Of a DNA stretch of 64,000 nucleotides, positions 10,990-22,815 are shown in pieces (position 1 is the stretch's first letter; every line of letters starts with the position of its first letter). This DNA is from Dipteronia dyeriana (lineage: Eukaryota; Streptophyta; Magnoliopsida; Sapindales; Sapindaceae), in contig CM065297.1 in NCBI GenBank assembly GCA_032871835.1, positions 3,536,501 to 3,600,500 of the forward strand. The letters run 5' to 3'. Position numbers and translations under genes: made by a program. The notes under the pieces were generated by a model, which was not told the DNA's origin, did not search any database, and saw nothing but the letters and a program-made list of their open reading frames with translations.

Positions 10990-11734
10990 ATCTTAACGTT
11001 ATGATACTTTTTTTTCGAAAGAATACTATAAGAATTTTAAATATTTAAAAATATTCTCAAATAAATTTAAGTGTGAATAGAGGAGTAAGTGTCTGTATTT
11101 TTTTTTTGTGAAAGAATGCCTAGATAATTTTTAATATTTGATAATCTTCATAAATAAATTTAAGTATGAATAGAGTAATGAGTGCATATATTATTGATGA
11201 CGATAATATTAATAAGAATTTAAATATAAAATTGACGCCGTCAGTTTTTATATATTATATTGATATATAAACATTCCACATATTTAAATTGATCCTAAAT
11301 CTCTTATGAGATTCTACACTAATAAGTTTTTCTTTATTTTTAAATTAAGGGGGTTTGTCTATAATTAAGCTTATCCTGAAGATAGGTGAATTAATTGTCA
11401 CTTTGACATAAAAGCTCTACATAACCAATTCATTTTCAACTTTGCATTTATAATATTAACTGCTCACATAAATACAATTGCCAATTGTCAAACTTTATAA
11501 ATCTTACGTATTATTAGAGGACTCAGAGGGCTTAAATAACTTGTTAATGACGGTTGATTATTGTCCCCTTCCAAATTCCAATCAATCACAATTCACAAAT
11601 AATCCCAAGTCACTATTTGCAAGTCAAGGTTATTGTTAAAAGATCTTGAGAGATTTGATAAAGGTCAATTAATGAATCAAGTCTCAAAAGTAGAAAACGA
11701 AGATTTGACCGTACCCTGATTATCATAATCACAA
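10990..11734. other. Unassigned AT-rich DNA
   Basis: No coding region or recognisable element. Two diverged copies of an atttaagt(g/a)tgaatagag(g/t)a word lie at about 11065-11085 and 11155-11180. Confidence 0.45.
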
Positions 11735-12110
11735 TAATTGGGTAGCCTAACTCTAATCAAACCCTCATGCACACTTCCCATCCAACCATTACTCACCACG
11801 TGTCCTGTTGCCTTGTGTCGGAACAGAGGAAGCAGGGCCCACACGGTCAAAAAAGTGAAGTTCGGTGTTACGTTTTACTCCCACCAATCAAAAACCTCCA
11901 AGTGTATGCCTCTTCATCGTCGGCAATGGTGGCGGCAGTGTCTATTCTCTTGCTATTTTTTATAAATTTTATCGAATATGACTGACGTTGCAGATGCACG
12001 TGTTGACGTTGACTGAATCTGGACCGTCGGATGAAGGAGGTTGCCGAGACGGTTGAAATTGCTGGAAATAGGTAATAACGCCACGCGTCCACTTGATGAA
12101 TAATTAATTA
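11735..12110. promoter_or_regulatory. Promoter-like, GC-richer island without an adjacent gene
   Basis: Clearly less AT-rich than its surroundings. It contains a G-box-type CACGTG-related core (accacgtgtcc, 11796-11806), a CCAAT-type word (caccaatcaaa, 11881-11891), W-box cores TTGAC twice in cgttgacgttgac (12004-12014), and ggaccgtcgg. No open frame here is convincing and no gene follows within several kilobases on either strand. It could be the promoter of an unrecognised or lost gene or non-coding RNA, or part of an ancient insertion. Confidence 0.35.
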
Positions 12111-12486
12111 GTTTTCTGAAAAGGAAAGAAAAAATAAGTTACTTTGGGCATTATTGAGGGGGTCCCTTAATTATGGTAATGAAAAAAAATAATATATCAA
12201 TTATTAACAAACTAATCAAAAACGACAAAACCAACATCATTTAATTACATTCTTCTCACTTATCTTTACATCAAATTACTACCCAATCCTCCTCTGCCCT
12301 TTGTTTCACTTCTTTAATTATTAGAGGATTATCTTTAACACACAATTGAGATTATGTAGTGAGTTGATATTTGTGCTGAGTGGGCCAAGCAGATCTGGTC
12401 TCCGTTTATTATAGACTATGTATTAAAATATTTTTTTTTAATGATATCATTATTATTTAATATCAAACTCAGATGATAAAAATAAC

Positions 12487-12688
12487 GAGTAATACTATAT
12501 ATTATACCTAAAACTATAATATTTCATCACAACACATATAACGGTCGATGTATTAATTTATGAGTGGATAAATATTAATAATGATTTATCTCACTTATTT
12601 TTATATCCACTTATAAATTGACATATCAACTATCACATATGTTACGATAGAAAAATTATAATTTTAGATATAATATTTTAGATTACTC
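12487..12688. mobile_element. Palindromic MITE, about 200 bp
   Basis: Left arm (gagtaatactatatattatacctaaaactataat...) and right arm are inverted copies over almost the full length: read from the right it begins gagtaatctaaaatattata. An 8-bp repeat AAAAATAA lies on both sides (12478-12485 and 12689-12696), consistent with a hAT-like MITE. No coding potential. Confidence 0.7.
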
Positions 12689-12696
12689 AAAAATAA

Positions 12697-13883
12697 TTTA
12701 TAAACACAGTCTATATAACCTTCTACTTTCATCAGAGAATTAGATGGATAACTATTTTATAGGTTGAATGGTAGAGTTGTTTGGTTAAAAAAATGATAAT
12801 AATAATAAAAAAAAATGGAAATCCTTAAATTTTATTTATTAACATATTGATTATTATTTAATAAATTTCATTATGATTGTGTCCCTTATTAAAATTTTTG
12901 TTTAATCTCAGTCTTACCCCTATTAAATCAATTGTATTCCAATTGTATCATTTAATTATCTAATGTTTTTGTTTAATTTATATTTGTTTTGATTTAAATA
13001 ATAGTTATATTAGTATTTATTATAAACTAAAATTAAGTATATAATATAAAAATTACTAAATGACATTAACAAAAAACATTGAATTAAAAACAAAATAATT
13101 AAAGAAACACACAACATTAATATAAGAATGAAAAATGCAATATAAATTACAACAACAATTTAATAATTCGGGTGAAATGTTTTAATTTACTAGAGACAAG
13201 TTCAATTAATCAAAATGAGATGGTTTAGTCGAAGTTAAATTAATAATAAATACAATATTTTAGTTAATTAAATATAATTTCTTAATTTACTAATTTGTTA
13301 ATTTATTAAATCATCGTAATATTATGTTAAATAGCGGGTGAAATGTTAATTGTTAAAAAATAATAAGACGGTGAATATTTAAAGAATATTCTTTTTAGAA
13401 TAATACTTGATGTAATATGTTGTAGATGATGGTGTGAAAATGGTTACATTTTACTATAAAGTTACAATAAATTAGTGTAATGGGTTGGAGATGGTCTCAG
13501 AATCAATAAAATATACTTTCTATACAATATAAGAAATAAATCTTTCAATATTGTTGACATGTCAATATTTATTAAAATATAAATCATTTTATATCGGAGA
13601 TACGATTTATGTTTGTTTTTTCCACTTTCATTATTCTTAAGTGTTGTAATAAAAGCAGTAATCAGATAATCTTGTGAGTTTCTATAACCCATAACTATAT
13701 ATATATATATTAATTATATATATTATAAAAATAATAGTCTACTTATGAGATTATTTAAAGCCGATACACATCATTAACAAGTTTTGACAACCAATATAAG
13801 AGAGCAACTTAGAAGTTAGACCCTATTGCAACCGGGTACAAAAAAAATGACCCAATAGTGCACTGAATCTCAATATATATATA
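12697..13883. other. Unassigned AT-rich DNA
   Basis: No gene, structured RNA or element boundary was recognised in this very AT-rich stretch. Confidence 0.45.
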
Positions 13884-14060
13884 TTGGTTTTCCAATCGGT
13901 GTGTACTGACATAACTTATATCAGTACGTTGTATGTAAACCATTAATTACGGAGAAATTTTAACAAGTGCATACACGTTGAGTCCAAATATATAAATCTA
14001 ATAGTCTACATCCAACACACTGACGAATTTATATCAGTGCGTACTGATTTGAAAATTCCT
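13884..14060. mobile_element. (TA)n-embedded MITE, copy 1
   Basis: Starts ttggttttccaatcggtgtg and ends atttgaaaattcct, with TA tracts directly outside on both sides. Internal words gtgcatacacgttgagtc and tatatcagtgcgtactg are shared with the inverted copy at 15333-15506 and the partial copy at 22690-22815. A further fragment of the same family follows at 14081-14135. The location within TA repeats is like that described for rice Micron elements. Confidence 0.65.
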
Positions 14061-14080
14061 ATATATATATATAAATTTTC

Positions 14081-14135
14081 AAATTGTACTGATATAACTT
14101 ATTTCAATGCACACTGATAGGAAAACCACTGTTTA
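14081..14135. mobile_element. (TA)n-embedded MITE, fragment
   Basis: A short piece (aaattttcaaattgtactgatataactta...gataggaaaacc) matching the terminal parts of the neighbouring copy, separated from it by a TA run. Probably a deletion derivative. Confidence 0.5.
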
Positions 14136-14147
14136 TGTATAAATTTA

Positions 14148-14314
14148 AGTAATGCTAGACGTCCTAAATTTCTTTTCTAAATTCTGTCCCAAATGATGTG
14201 GCACGTGAGGTGTCAGCACCACATCATTTACCGTATAATATCATATTTTATAAAATGTTGACACCTCACGTGCCACATCATTTGGGAAAGAAATTTGGGA
14301 TGTCTAGCATTACT
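14148..14314. mobile_element. Small hairpin MITE (AGTAATGCTAGAC termini), copy 1
   Basis: A 167-bp near-perfect inverted repeat. AGTAATGCTAGACGTCC on the left and AGTAATGCTAGACATCC read from the right are followed by aaatttctttt and a shared aaatgatgtggcacgtgaggtgtca segment in both arms. It encodes nothing. Diverged relatives with the same end and hairpin design are at 40624-40772 and 47155-47340. No target duplication could be identified. Confidence 0.8.
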
Positions 14315-15332
14315 CTCTCTATATATAATTTTATTGTCAGTTCGAACTGATATATATGTGAGTCATTGGATTTAAAAAAAATGCTTTGACAGGCACATGT
14401 AGTTAAGTCAAAACATTTAGTTACTAGTTACACGGCATACTTGATCTACTTTTAAAATTTTCAGTTTTTTATTTTTAAAATTATTTATTTATTTGAACAT
14501 TGGATTGAAATCTAATGAATCTAAACTATAAGATTGAAATTTAATGATTCTATATTGCTTCTGCATAGTTACATACAATGTGTCTTAGCATAACCCTTAA
14601 ACCTATTTAAACCAATTTTGACATCTTATATAAAATTAACAATCTCACGTTTTGAAGAAATAATTTCATGACATAATTTAACAAACATTGAGAGTGATTC
14701 CTCGCACAAAATGTTTTTCAACATTGTTGAATGCTTTCCTCAAAATTCACGAATGCAACTTTGATTTCCTAACGTGGCAAAATTTAGAAAACGTGAAGTG
14801 ATGATATTAACTCTTTTTCATTATCATTGGAGAATGACATTTTTTTTTTCAATTTGAAGTTTGCAATAATCGAATTTTGATCCTTTTAGAGGTTAACATG
14901 ACCAAATTTTATTTTTAAAAGATGTGATAGTCTAAAGAAGAATATAATTTTAAGTGAGGACAATGTTATTTAAGGTTTACTTACTAAATAAGAGATTGTT
15001 ACAAGCGTTAATGACAAAAAAAATAAAAATCGATTGAGGTGATCGGCCGTCGAGAACCTCTTAAATTATTTATTCAATAATAAAACTTAATTCAAAACCA
15101 TGAATGTAAGAGGTATCTAGTCGATATTAAGGCTAATATTTTTTTTTTCAACCTAATTAAAATGTTATTAAAATGAAAATTTTAATTAATTTGAGGGTTA
15201 GGGTGATTAAGTAGACAATGTATTGATTCTCTAATATTTTATTTAAAAGGTAGTTGGTAATTGTCACTCATTAATCGACAATCTTAGACTTAATTTGCAG
15301 CATCAATATTTCATGTCATTATATATATATAT
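14315..15332. other. Unassigned AT-rich DNA
   Basis: No coding region or element was recognised. Confidence 0.45.
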
Positions 15333-15502
15333 AAATTTCAAGTCAGTGTGCACCGATATAAATTCGTCAATACATTAAATGTGGACCATTAGATTTACAT
15401 GTTTTGACTCAAAGTGTATGCACTTGTCAAAATTACTTCATAATCAATGGTCCACATACAACACATTGATATAAGTTATATCAGTACGCATTGATAAGAA
15501 AA

Positions 15503-15506
<4 letters not shown>
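15333..15506. mobile_element. (TA)n-embedded MITE, copy 2 (inverted relative to copy 1)
   Basis: Begins taaatttcaagtcagtgtgc and ends attgataagaaaacca, the reverse of the copy at 13884. The shared core includes a gactcaaagtgtatgcacttg segment. It sits between a short TA run on the left and a TA run of about 25 units on the right (15504-15551). Confidence 0.7.
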
Positions 15507-15563
<57 letters not shown>

Positions 15564-15565
15564 GT
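15504..15565. repeat. (TA)n(TATG)n microsatellite
   Basis: A long TA run followed by TATG units, filling the gap between the MITE at 15333-15506 and the LTR beginning at 15574. Confidence 0.9.
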
Positions 15566-15573
15566 ATACATAT

Positions 15574-16430
15574 TGTTAGCAAAATTCTACGCGGAAGCGT
15601 TGCTCAATTGTTAAAGACAAACAATAAACAATGTCTGTGCAGAGAAATATAAGCTGAAAAAGAAATCAATTACATAATACAAGATTTTACGTAGAAACCT
15701 AAATCAGGGAAAAACCAAGGCCATCACGACGATAAGAGAAAAGATTTCACTATGTTACAAATTTTTACAACCACACGCTTTTTAATCTCTCTCTAAACCC
15801 AGACTCAATTACAACCAATGTCTACTCTCTCTTGGTGCTATCAATTGTATCTTGAGATCTCTCTTTTTAGCTCCATACACAATAACCTTGTATTGCATAT
15901 ATTTATACTAGAGTTGTAGAGCAATAGGGAAGTTTAAAGCCCACAAGGAAACCTTCTCATACACGCACAAGACTTTATGATCCATATAACATGAAACTTT
16001 TTTCCTTCATACTCAAGACTTTCCTGTTCCATGCAAATATAAAATTTTCTAAAAAAGACTTTCTTAATCTGTTCAACTGTACTGATCCTCGTAAAACCCA
16101 TCATTACCGCGTTCTGCATACTGCGCTCTATGCGGCGAAAAACCTCTTTGATTGACTGCTCAGAATACTACGGTCTGGGTCTTCTTGTCTTGCCGCGGTC
16201 TACACCGTGCTGATCTCACTAGAATTGACTGTGGTCAGCATTGTGGTCTACGCAACAGTTTATTGCAAATTTCCTTTTCTTTGGTGATTTTCTTTCTTTG
16301 CTTCCAACAAATCTGCCCTACAACAAGAACTACAACGTCTACACATTTCCCATGTCTTCAGAATGTTTCCTCATTTGCATTAGTTGAATCCCGTTTGGTC
16401 AATTTTGGGAATACAAACCAAAACCTAACA
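15574..16430 (-). repeat. 3' LTR of the decayed Copia element
   Basis: 857 bp, bounded by TGTTAG...CTAACA. In element sense it carries a GC-rich block with the 12-mer TAGACCGCGGCA (16191-16202 on the complementary strand) upstream of a TATA-like tataaata (near 15900). It aligns with 17649-18168 through many shared words such as tacaagattttacgt, tatcttgagatctctttt and aggaaaccttct. Confidence 0.75.
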
Positions 16431-16984
16431 ATCCTCGCTTATGGCAAGAATTCCAAAAAAAAAAACTTTTGTCTATAGCAACGACTCTCTACACCAAGAA
16501 TCATCATACCCCACCATAAAAATATAATCACTTAGGAACAATCCATCATAAGATTTCTTCCGACAAATGTTGAATAAACCTTCTAGAAAAAAATGGCGCA
16601 ACTCTTCATTTTAGATTCCAAGGAGTTCCTCAGCTATCGACATCATGTCTACCACACATCTTGCATCACTCTCTAGCCAATGCCTATGTGCAAACTTGGG
16701 GTCTCGCTATCACCAACACATCATCTTCCATGGCAACTAGCTAATGGCATGCCATGGGGATTTTTCATGCCTTTTTAGAATGCGTCAATGTAGTTTTTAT
16801 ACTCAAGAGAGACGACATCCGGATCCCCTTATTCGGAGCCTTTTGCCACACTTGCTTTCTTTTTCTAACAATCCATTTTCGCCAAGATTGTCCACACCCT
16901 CAGCAAGTGATTTTCTTCTTATAGTTCTCATTATTCCTACTACTGACCATAAGTGCAGAATTATCAGAAGTTTAACCTTCACTA

Positions 16985-17595
16985 TTCAACTTTCGTTCCC
17001 ATAGATTAACTTCTTCGCCACATCCTCAAGATTTATAGTCGAATTCTCATGCATCAAAATAGGCTTCATGTATGCATTAGAAGGTAGAAGAAACTAAATG
17101 AGTCTTAACCTTTTGTCATCGTTATCGCTTTTAACTCCAATCACCTCTAATTCAGAAATAATCCCATTGAGCACTCTTAGTTCAGAAACTTTCTTACCTT
17201 TAGACATCCACAGTAAGTGAAACTACTCTTTCTAGTAGAACCGGTTGCATATGCTCTTTACTTGATATAGCTCTTCAAGCATCTCTTAAAGTTCTTTCAC
17301 AGTAAATGTTCATTGAATATTTACAAGAACATTATTGGTCAGACATAGTCGTATGGCACTTGCAACCCTTTGATCAAATTCCTCCTAGTCGTTATCACTC
17401 ACCGTAGGTTTTCTAGAACCAGGAACAATCATTTCTTTACCAAAGTCTCCAAGGTTTCTAAGGGTTTGCTTGCCCTTCAAAGCCCTATGCAATCCCAATT
17501 GGATTAAAAGATCCTTTACTGTACTTACCACAAGTCAAAGTTAATCTTCCCATCAAATTTCTCAACATCGAATTTCATCGAACCTATACTCCAAG
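16985..17595 (-). pseudogene. Copia gag fossil
   Basis: Minus-strand reading across frameshifts and stop codons recovers a Copia gag signature. It begins EKFDGKINFDLW, followed by IQLGLHRALKGKQTLRNLGD, VASAIRLCLTNNVL and later LLPSNAYMKPILMHEN (written here as separate short matches). Gag forms the virus-like particle of the element. The reading is broken many times and cannot be functional. No zinc knuckle, protease, integrase or reverse transcriptase could be found between here and the 3' LTR. Confidence 0.65.
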
Positions 17596-17648
17596 ACATA
17601 ATCGTTTGTGCAAGCCACTATTAGGTAACATGGTGCTTTAATGTCAGT

Positions 17649-18168
17649 TGTTCTATATGGAAGCATTGTCCAATAGCCATAGATAAACATTAAACAATGT
17701 ATATGTAGAGAAAATATAAGATGAAAAAGTAATCAATCACACAATACAAGATTTTACGTGCGACAAGGGAAAAAATTTCACTATGTAGCGAATCGTTACA
17801 ACTACACGCTCATTAATTTCTCTCTAATCTCAAACCAAATTACAACCAATGCCTACTCTTTCTTGGTGCTCATAATTGTATCTTGAGATCTCTTTTTTTT
17901 TTTGTTGCTCTACAAACAATAATCTAGTATTACATATATTTATACTAGAGCACTAGGGAAGTTTAAAACCGACAAGGAAACCTTCTATTACACGAACAAG
18001 AATTCCTGATCCACGTAATAGGAAAACTATTTTCTTCATACTCAAGACTTTTCTGTTCCACACAAAGATTAATTTTTCCAAAAAGAAAACTTTCATGATC
18101 CCTCAAAACTTGTCATTACCGCGGTCTGCATACATCGTTCAATGTCGTGGAAAACCTCTATGATTGAT
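17649..18168 (-). repeat. 5' LTR of the decayed Copia element, truncated
   Basis: Related to 15574-16430 by conserved words over about 500 bp. It ends abruptly after gaaaacctctatgattgatc, where the other copy continues for another 270 bp. The lost part includes most of the GC-rich block, but one taccgcggtctgcatac word remains at about 18117-18133. Confidence 0.65.
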
Positions 18169-18640
18169 CTCCAATAGAGGTAGAAAACATTTGACCTCCA
18201 TGGAGGTCGAAATCAATGGAGGTCGAAATCGACCACCATTGGAGGTCGATGAAGAAGATGAAAAAAATTGAAATTTTTTGTATTTCCCCGATAAGTCTCA
18301 CAATTTATAAAAATACCCAATAAGTCTAGAAATTTACAAATAAATATCGAAATACACAATAAGTTTTAGAAATTATAAAATAAGTCTCTAAAATATTAAA
18401 TAATACTCGAAAATACCCAAATAAGTCTCATAAATACGAAATAATAATCGAAAATATCCAAATAAGTATTGAAAATACAAAATAATTCTTGAAAATTGAA
18501 ACTTATTTTTATGATTGTGTTTTAATTAAGGGTATTTTTATCAACAAAAAAAAACACTTTAAGTGCTATTTAAACTTAAATTATTATATGGGTGTTAGTC
18601 TTATTTTGTCAGAAATTTTTTGAACTCTATGTACGATGGC
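18169..18640. mobile_element. MULE-like relic with GGAGGTC motifs
   Basis: Starts with a cluster of GACCTCC/GGAGGTC motifs (18175-18252), continues with an aataagtct...aaataccc repeat block (18290-18490), and ends tgctatttaaacttaaattattatatgggtgttag...tttttgaactctat. This is the same right-end layout as elements A and B. The left terminus is missing or lies in the truncated LTR. Confidence 0.5.
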
Positions 18641-19704
18641 ATATAACTCCGGCCATGACAATTTATTGAATCATTTTTGTTTTCAAATTGTAATAAATTT
18701 AGTAGAAAAAATTTGCATGGATGTACTTGGTTTCAACTTAAAGTAAATATGGCCAAAGTGTATAGCTACTATAGAGATAAGATAATTATGGTCCCATAAT
18801 TTGCAATGTTAATTCATTGTCAATAATGATAATAATTTAACTACTAAAGTATGTAATTGAGGTGAGTCGGTGATAACTCACTCATATCCGCATGCTGAAG
18901 TCGTATCCCACAAACTATTGAATAAAATCATTTAAACGGGCCAACTCATATATTCGAATACAGTTCAAATTAGTATATAAGTTGTTGAAGATTAAAATGC
19001 TATAGAGAAGCTAGAACACATGAACATAAAATATCAAAGTTAGGTCCTCATGAAGGTATTTTGTCCAGTTGATTGTGGGTAGGATTATCACAAAATGGAC
19101 AATCCTAGAGAGTAACATGAAAACCTCATTTGGGCAAGAAAAAACCCATACTTCTATGTGTTTGGGTTCTTACAAGCTAAAAGAAAATTGCATTTTAGAT
19201 ATTTGTGACATCCAAAATAAACACAAACCTAATTTCTTTGAATGTGGACAAAAACCACATCAATGTAAGCTTTTGTAAATTTGTGAGATGTATTATCAGC
19301 CTCAGATAAAAAAATTAAAAAATTAAATAGATAATTCATAATGTATATAGGTTGTCATAGGTGTCCTCTAGTCTAAAAAACTAGCTCAAGCAGAAAGACA
19401 TGACCAATCTTTTTTTTTTTTTTTAAGAAAATCAGTTTTTATTTTTAAAATTATAATTGGAAATTCCAAAGAGAATGTTAATGAATTTTGGATTTGAACA
19501 AAAGCATATATTTGAAAATATAATTCTTGCTTCCAATCTTCCATACAGTGATCACTAATAGTTGGATTTTTTTTTTAAATAAAATAAAATCCCATAATGG
19601 GTTAGTGATCAAATGCACGTGGCATATCCCCTTTGATTGGACTTTTGAAAATAAAATAAAATCGATAATTTATAACGTATAACTGTATATATTAGTGGGT
19701 CGGT
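18641..19704. other. Unassigned DNA
   Basis: No gene recognised. A 69-codon frame near 19069-19278 has no recognisable domain and lacks supporting context. Confidence 0.4.
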
Positions 19705-20091
19705 CATACTTAAGAGATTTTTTATTTTAATTTTGATAATTACTTTCATGAAATCATACTACTTTAAATGAATTTATATTTGAAATTTGTTTTGAATAAT
19801 AAATTTATTGAAATCTATCTATAAATAAAATTTGAAAATTTTTCAAACACTGGAACTATTTTTCTTAAATTTTCCTAAATTTCACATATTTTTTCAATGC
19901 ATTCATATTTAATTTTTCTTGGCATAAATAGTTCTAGTACTTGATTTTTTTTTTCAAATTTTATTTATACGTAGATTTCAATGAAATTATCATTCACAAA
20001 AAATTCAAATCAAAATTAATTCAAATTAATGTGATTTCATGGTGGTCCTGACTGAAATTAAAATAAGAGATTCCTTATGAGAGACTCACTC

Positions 20092-20095
<4 letters not shown>
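19705..20095. mobile_element. Inverted-repeat element, family G, copy 1
   Basis: Left end aagagattttttattttaattttgataa and right end ...gaaattaaaataagagattcctta are inverted. Shared inner words are catgaaatcat/atgatttcatg and tttttcaaacactggaactattttt. Related copies are the interrupted one at 21375-22659 and one at 26095-26430. No coding sequence. Confidence 0.55.

Positions 20096-20133
<38 letters not shown>
20096..20133. repeat. (TA)n microsatellite
   Basis: An uninterrupted TA run directly right of the family G element. Confidence 0.9.
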
Positions 20134-20135
<2 letters not shown>

Positions 20136-20267
20136 GAGGGCCAAAGTAAAATCTTTAAAATATTTACATAATAAATATATTATTATGAAATAATGTTTGA
20201 TTAATTATAATTTTGGGACCATGTGCAGTGCCAGAGCCCTTTTGATCCGCCTCTAACGGCTCATATG

Positions 20268-20708
20268 TAGAGGTGATGGTTTGGTTTAGTTTTCGGTTTG
20301 GAATCGACGGTTTCAATTCCGTTTATGGGGTCAGCAGAACCAGAAGAAGGTTCAAGTTCCGATTCCATTGTTTTAGTCCGGTTCCGACAGAGTTCCACCG
20401 GTTTGGTTCATTTCTTTATAAACAAATTTTTTTTTTTTAAATATACACACGCATATACAACCACATGTTATTGTCAATTTCCACACTAAAATATTATCTT
20501 GTTTTTTTTTATTAATTTAAAAAACTTTTAAAAAAATAATATTTAACCGGAACTGAACCGGCGGTTTCAGTTCCCCATATGTATTTTGGGGAACCAAAAC
20601 CAGAACCGAAATCTCCCTAGTTCCGATTCTGGAATAGAAACAGAAAAATTGGTTCCGATCCGGTTCCGGTTTGGTTCCACGGTTGGAACCGAACCGACGT
20701 CACATCTA
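20268..20708. mobile_element. hAT-type MITE, copy 2 (GGTTCGG-rich)
   Basis: A 441-bp element flanked by ctcatatg (20260-20267) and cttatatg (20709-20716), an 8-bp target duplication with one mismatch. It starts TAGAGGTGATGGTTTGG and, read from the right, TAGATGTGACGTCGGTTCGG. The interior is full of ggttccg/cggaacc variants. Non-coding, same family as 3892-4310 and 40812-41225. Confidence 0.82.
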
Positions 20709-20811
20709 CTTATATGACTATCACAGGAGATATATAGACATTTTCACACATGTTTATAAAATATACATATAGTGGAGCTCAAACGGTTAACCATAAACTT
20801 GGAAATGAAGG

Positions 20812-20815
<4 letters not shown>

Positions 20816-20856
<41 letters not shown>
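20816..20856. repeat. (TA)n(CA)n microsatellite
   Basis: A TA run followed by a short CA run. Confidence 0.85.
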
Positions 20857-20857
<1 letters not shown>

Positions 20858-20997
20858 ATTTCTAATAATTGTAGAATACATAAAAGATATAAGATTTAAG
20901 ATTTATATTATTATTATCTAGCATTAGTAAAAATAAAAAACTTAAAATTAATCCTTTAACATACCTTTTTTCTAAATATAATTATTGTAAACATTTC

Positions 20998-21297
20998 GAG
21001 CTTGTTTGGTTGGGCTTTTGAAAAACCGTTATCGGTAAAAGATTTAATTGCAGTAGATCTATTATAAATAGAATTTTTGAAAAAAAAATTATAGTTGTTC
21101 GGTTGATAATTTTTTTTTTAAATGTCTATTTTGAGAATCAAATTTCCATGAGCTTTTACCTAGTAGAGGTTTAAACTCTACTAGCCTCTACTCAATTTAA
21201 AATAGATAATATCAAAAGCCCAACCAAACAACTCTAAAAAACTCAAATAGACGTTTGTAGACTTTTTGAGGCAGTAGAAATCTCAATCAAATGAGCC
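20998..21297. mobile_element. PIF/Harbinger-like MITE, copy 1
   Basis: About 300 bp beginning GAGCTTGTTTGGTTGGGC and, read from the right, GGCTCATTTGATTGAG. Internal words such as aaaccgttatcggtaaaa, ccatgagcttttacctagta and gtttaaactctac are shared with the better-bounded copy at 56987-57288. No clear target duplication remains here. Confidence 0.7.
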
Positions 21298-21374
21298 ATT
21301 CATATCATATAATCATGAACATTTTGAAATTGGGGACAATATGGTCATGATATCATATATATGTATATTGGTTT

Positions 21375-22657
21375 TCTTGTTAGAGATCCCTTATTTTAAT
21401 ATAAAGTAAGAACCTCAATGAAATTTATTGAATTGAATGAATTTTGATCTTATATATTTTTTATGGATGATAAGTTCATTAAAATCTAGTCGTAAAAAAA
21501 ATGAAAATTTCTCAAACACTACAACTATTTTTTTATTTCATTTTTTCTATTTTTACCGTTTTTTCGAGGCTTTATATTTAACAAAATCGAATGATTGTAG
21601 TATTTTAAAAAATTTCAATTTTGGTTTATAAGTATATTTCATTGAACTTGTCATCTATATAAATTTTAGGGATAATTACCCCTGGTAGCCATCAATTTGG
21701 ATGCACACTATCAAAATGGTCATTAGATGAGGAATTGGTTTCAAATGATCATTTATGGCGAACAATATGATACTAATGACCATTCCATCATATTTCGTTA
21801 ACTTTCCTTTAAATAAGTGATATTTTAATAAATATGAGTATTTTGATAAATAAGGGGATGACATTTCATCACAAGATTTATTTTACATTTTTTATTTATT
21901 TCAGCAAATGGAATGTTTTTTTCAAAATTTGAAAATCTATCTATCACTAGAATCACATGAATGGTAACCATAATCATTTATCTTTTAATTGTTGACAAAA
22001 AAAATCCATTTATCTTGTTCGAAAACATTTACCCAACAACATTCTATTTCATTGGTTTAATTTTTTACAACTCATACAAAACCATTTATAAGGTTAAACA
22101 AAACCGAGGTTTGGTTTATCGGTATATAGTAATATCAAAGAATCAATATAAGTAGTTAACCCCTCAATATTCTAAATTATAATACTAAAATTACCTTAAG
22201 TGCAGAAAGCCTTAAACTTATAAAATAAAACTAAGTCATCTAAGCTTCCAAATTAATAATATACACCACCATCCAAGCAGTCACTGTGAAGTTTGAAGTT
22301 CACTTCTTGTTACATTGTCACCAATCCAAGTAAACTTTAGTTTTTATTTTTTTATCCGATAATTTAATTAATTAGTTATATATATAATAATAATAATTAA
22401 ATCCATGGAATCTCATCTTCTTATTTACCAAAGTATCACTCATTTAACAGAAAGTGAATGGAATGGGGTGGAATGACCATTAATGTCACAATGTTTTTTA
22501 AAAATGACCATTTTTTGAAATCAATTTCCCAATTGTCATTTTGATAGTATGCACCCAAAATGATGGCTATCATGGTAATTATTCTAAAAATTTAGATCAA
22601 AAATAATTCTAATCAATGAATTTCATGAAGGTCCTATAAGGGATCCCTTATAGGAGA

Positions 22658-22659
<2 letters not shown>
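21375..22659. mobile_element. Inverted-repeat element, family G, copy 2 (interrupted)
   Basis: The left part (21375-21660: gagatcccttattttaat...tttctcaaacactacaactattttt) and right part (22596-22659: gatcaaaaataattctaatcaatgaatttcatgaaggtccta...ggatcccttat) together align with copy 1 at 19705-20095. They are separated by the MULE-type element at 21670-22584, which was inserted into them. Confidence 0.55.
21670..22584. mobile_element. MULE-type element nested in family G copy 2
   Basis: A 915-bp element. It begins GGATAATTACCCCTGGTAGCC and, read from the right, GAATAATTACCATGATAGCC. Inverted arms of about 90 bp share atcaaaatg and ttggtttcaaatgatcattt-like words. It is flanked by aaattttag and aaaatttag, an imperfect 9-bp duplication. 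Non-coding. Confidence 0.68.
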
Positions 22660-22694
<35 letters not shown>

Positions 22695-22695
22695 A
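22660..22695. repeat. (CA)n(TA)n microsatellite
   Basis: A CA run then a TA run, directly left of the partial (TA)n-embedded MITE. Confidence 0.85.
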
Positions 22696-22815
22696 CTTTT
22701 ATCCTCAGTGTACATTAATAAATATATATCAGTGTCTTTCATATAAGCATTTAGACTCAGTTTGCATACACTTATCCATACTTATCTATAATTTATGGTT
22801 CACATGTAATGCAAT
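22690..22815. mobile_element. (TA)n-embedded MITE, partial copy 3
   Basis: Contains cctcagtgtacattaata, tatatatcagtgtc, gactcagtttgcatacactt and atggttcacatgtaatgcaat, matching the cores of the copies at 13884 and 15333. TA runs flank both sides (22677-22694 and 22831-22850). One terminus is degraded. Confidence 0.5.

Larger units (their letters stand above)
15574..18168 (-). mobile_element. Decayed Copia-type LTR retrotransposon, minus orientation
   Basis: Two diverged LTR copies in the same orientation (15574-16430 and 17649-18168, the second truncated) enclose a gag fossil readable on the minus strand. Read in element sense, the right copy is the 5' LTR. Next to it, 17635-17646 (gctttaatgtca) is a decayed complement of the initiator-tRNA-Met primer site. 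At the other end, the sense sequence cttgccataagcgaggat immediately before TGTTAG has the place of the polypurine tract. Most of pol is missing. The 5' LTR is cut at about 18168, where a MULE relic begins. Confidence 0.75.
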
